Origin: Rhodocyclales bacterium RIFCSPLOWO2_02_FULL_63_24
Lineage (GTDB): Bacteria > Pseudomonadota > Gammaproteobacteria > Burkholderiales > Rhodocyclaceae
DNA length: 38,004 nucleotides
NCBI GenBank assembly: GCA_001828935.1
Contig: MHZX01000077.1
Coordinates: 1-38,004 of the forward strand
Direction of reading: 5' to 3'
Shown piece after piece: positions 35,889 through 38,004 of the stretch. The notes beneath the pieces were generated by a model that saw only the letters and a program-made list of their open reading frames with translations, had not been told where the DNA came from and did not search any database. The position numbers were made by a program, and so were the translations under genes. Every line of letters begins with the position of its first letter. Positions within the stretch are counted from its first letter, which is position 1.

Positions 35889-36658
35889 AAATTCACCCCG
35901 GCGCCGTCGTCGCCCCGGACGCGAAACTGGGCGCAAACGTCCGCATCGGCCCCTTCGCCGTGATCGAGGAGGACGTGGTGCTCGGCGACGATTGCGAGAT
36001 CGCCGCGCATGCCGTGATCAAGCGCCACACCCGCATCGGCGCGCGCACCCGCATCGCCGAGCACGCGGTGATCGGCGGCGATCCGCAGGACTTCAAGTTC
36101 AAGGCGGACTGCATCTCCTACACCGAGATCGGCGAGGACAATTGGCTGCGCGAGGGCGTCACGGTGCACCGTGGCTCGCGCGACGGCAGCGCCACGCGCC
36201 TGGGCAACGGCTGCTTCCTCATGGCCTACAGCCATATCGCGCATGACTGCCGGGTCGGCAACCACGTCGTGATGGCCAATACCGCCGGTATTGCCGGCGA
36301 AGTGGTGGTGCATGACCGCGCCTTCATTTCGGCCGCCGTCACGGTGCACCAGTTCTGCCGCGTCGGCCGCAACGCGATGATCGGCTTGTCGGCCAAGGTG
36401 GTGCAGGACGCGCTGCCTTTCTGCATTACCGACGGCAACCCGGGGCGAGCCCGCGGCCTCAACCTGGTCGGCCTGCGTCGCAACGGCTTCGCCAAGGACG
36501 AGATTCGTGCGCTGAAGGAGGCCTATCGCTTGCTGTATTCGCGCGTGCCGCTGGAGCAGGCTCTGGCGCAGATGCGGGCAATGAACAGCGCCGCCGTCGC
36601 CGAAGTCGCCGACTTCATCGCAGCCAGCAAGCGCGGCTTCGCCCACCCGACGCGCTAG
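35885..36658 (+). CDS. lpxA: LpxA-type UDP-GlcNAc (or UDP-GlcNAc3N) O/N-acyltransferase
   Basis: This 257-residue left-handed beta-helix protein aligns end to end with E. coli LpxA (262). Hexapeptide repeats fill the first 180 residues. The catalytic H120 (E. coli H125) lies in SHIAHDC, with H117 (H122), H155 (H160), D69 (D74) and K71 (K76) conserved. The C-terminal helical domain (GLNLVGLRRNGFAKDEI...) is present. L168 stands at the chain-length ruler position occupied by Gly173 in E. coli, which predicts a shorter hydroxyacyl chain. V195 replaces E200. The usual neighbours lpxD, fabZ and lpxB are absent. Instead it is fused into an operon with gnnA and gnnB. It may be the sole LpxA or a dedicated paralogue. 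Confidence 0.85.
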   Translation: MKIHPGAVVAPDAKLGANVRIGPFAVIEEDVVLGDDCEIAAHAVIKRHTRIGARTRIAEHAVIGGDPQDFKFKADCISYTEIGEDNWLREGVTVHRGSRDGSATRLGNGCFLMAYSHIAHDCRVGNHVVMANTAGIAGEVVVHDRAFISAAVTVHQFCRVGRNAMIGLSAKVVQDALPFCITDGNPGRARGLNLVGLRRNGFAKDEIRALKEAYRLLYSRVPLEQALAQMRAMNSAAVAEVADFIAASKRGFAHPTR

Positions 36659-36704
36659 CTCTGCCTATCCGCGTCGAGCAGAGGGTTATCGGTTTGCGCC
36701 CCGA

Positions 36705-36734
36705 TTGACGCTTGCGGCGGTTCGGACCTACAAT
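36705..36734 (+). promoter_or_regulatory. Strong sigma-70 promoter of the metK leader
   Basis: TTGACG (36705-36710, five of six) and TACAAT (36729-36734, five of six) are 18 bp apart, the best promoter in the window. Transcription would start near 36741, exactly where the structured leader begins. Confidence 0.7.
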
Positions 36735-36740
36735 GCACGC

Positions 36741-36896
36741 TGTTCCGCCGAGTTAAAAAGACAACTTGCGAGGCGGAGAAGACCCCCGGGGAAACGCGGC
36801 GGTCGGAAAACAAATATCGCTAAAGCGTCGCCTGCTTCCGCCCCATAGCTGGCCTCGCCAAGTTGTGGGGCGTTGTGTTTTTTTGGAGCAGGACAA
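36741..36896 (+). ncRNA. Structured metK 5' leader, candidate attenuating riboswitch
   Basis: The roughly 155-nt leader offers two exclusive folds. Fold A is a 14-bp long-range stem, 36761-36774 with 36852-36866 (one bulged C). It encloses GACC/GGTC (36781-36784 with 36801-36804) and CGGAA/TTCCG (36804-36808 with 36836-36840). The second of these holds CGC-TAAA-GCG (36818-36827). Fold B is a 5' hairpin CCGCC/GGCGG (36745-36749 with 36772-36776) plus inner AGTT/AACT, with a terminator hairpin ending in a U-rich tract. The same bases serve both folds. Such switches before metK usually sense S-adenosylmethionine. I find no match to SAM-I, SAM-II or SAH riboswitch consensus from memory. Confidence 0.55.
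36839..36884 (+). terminator. Conditional intrinsic terminator in the metK leader
   Basis: CGCCCCA (36839-36845) pairs with TGGGGCG (36866-36872). An inner TGGC-CTC-GCCA stem lies within the loop. TTGTG and then seven T (36878-36884) follow. It lies 12 bp before the metK ATG, so it can only be regulatory. The alternative long-range stem would open it. Confidence 0.6.

Positions 36897-38004
<1,108 letters not shown>

Noticed and set aside
33808-36658. WbpB/WbpE/WbpD-type pathway for UDP-2,3-diacetamido-glucuronic acid
   Set aside because: The third gene aligns over its whole length with LpxA, including the catalytic HIAHDC and C-terminal helices. It does not look like a WbpD N-acetyltransferase. 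The alternative is kept only for the first two enzymes.
36659-36683. Terminator after lpxA (CTCTGC/GCAGAG)
   Set aside because: A 6-bp stem with a 13-base loop and no T-run is too weak to call.
36741-36896. SAH or SAM-II riboswitch in the metK leader
   Set aside because: The SAH core (GAGGNGCGUUGC-like run and paired GGCUCG) and the SAM-II pseudoknot pattern are not present. Only a short GCTAAA is shared, which is too little.

Overview
The window is a GC-rich, densely packed bacterial chromosome segment. Gene content and order fit a betaproteobacterium, most likely Rhodocyclales or a close relative. The clues are ntrY-ntrX-trkA-trkH followed by hemE and priA, a dapF-DUF484-xerC cluster, and two LpxL-type acyltransferases near metK. 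No rRNA, tRNA, CRISPR array or transposase gene was recognised.

Layout. (1) 1-5080, plus strand: the 3' part of the ntrY kinase gene, ntrX, and the potassium uptake genes trkA and trkH, tightly coupled. (2) 5081-8737: hemE and priA. They are separated by a 384-bp gene-free stretch with perfect and near-perfect DnaA boxes and an AT-rich palindrome, a candidate replication origin or DnaA-controlled region. (3) 8734-10579, minus: an alpha/beta hydrolase and an M14-type peptidase. (4) 10738-10988, plus: two tiny overlapping ORFs. (5) 11329-16253, minus: a coupled run AsmA - ROK sugar kinase - MOSC protein - MFS transporter. The kinase carries an in-frame palindromic repeat related to one upstream of hemE. 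(6) 16316-20832, plus: a secreted PKD-like protein, a chemoreceptor pseudogene with two internal deletions, and a P-type ATPase resembling Na+/K+-ATPase alpha subunits. (7) 20822-22568, minus: two cupins, a lipoprotein amidase and a small Cys protein. (8) 22710-24571, plus: a 3'-5' exonuclease and an HD-GYP protein with a mutated HD centre. (9) 24623-29425, minus: xerC, DUF484, dapF, a class V aminotransferase and an LpxL-type acyltransferase. (10) 29427-32803, minus: a probable acquired insert, made of a TPR-CHAT gene broken by an internal deletion and a hicAB toxin-antitoxin pair with a recognisable operator. (11) 32858-33727, minus: a second LpxL-type acyltransferase. (12) 33808-36658, plus: an oxidoreductase, an aminotransferase and an LpxA-type acyltransferase, best read as gnnA-gnnB-lpxA. 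(13) 36705 to the end, plus: a strong promoter, a structured leader with a terminator, and metK.

How the genes work together. The most coherent system is envelope lipid synthesis. GnnA and GnnB would turn UDP-GlcNAc into the 3-amino sugar UDP-GlcNAc3N, and the adjacent LpxA would N-acylate it, giving lipid A with amide-linked 3-acyl chains. The two LpxL-type enzymes nearby would add secondary acyl chains. The second notable system is regulatory. The roughly 155-nt metK leader can fold either into a 14-bp long-range stem or into a 5' hairpin plus a U-tailed terminator, the layout of an attenuating riboswitch. I could not match it to a known SAM or SAH riboswitch class.
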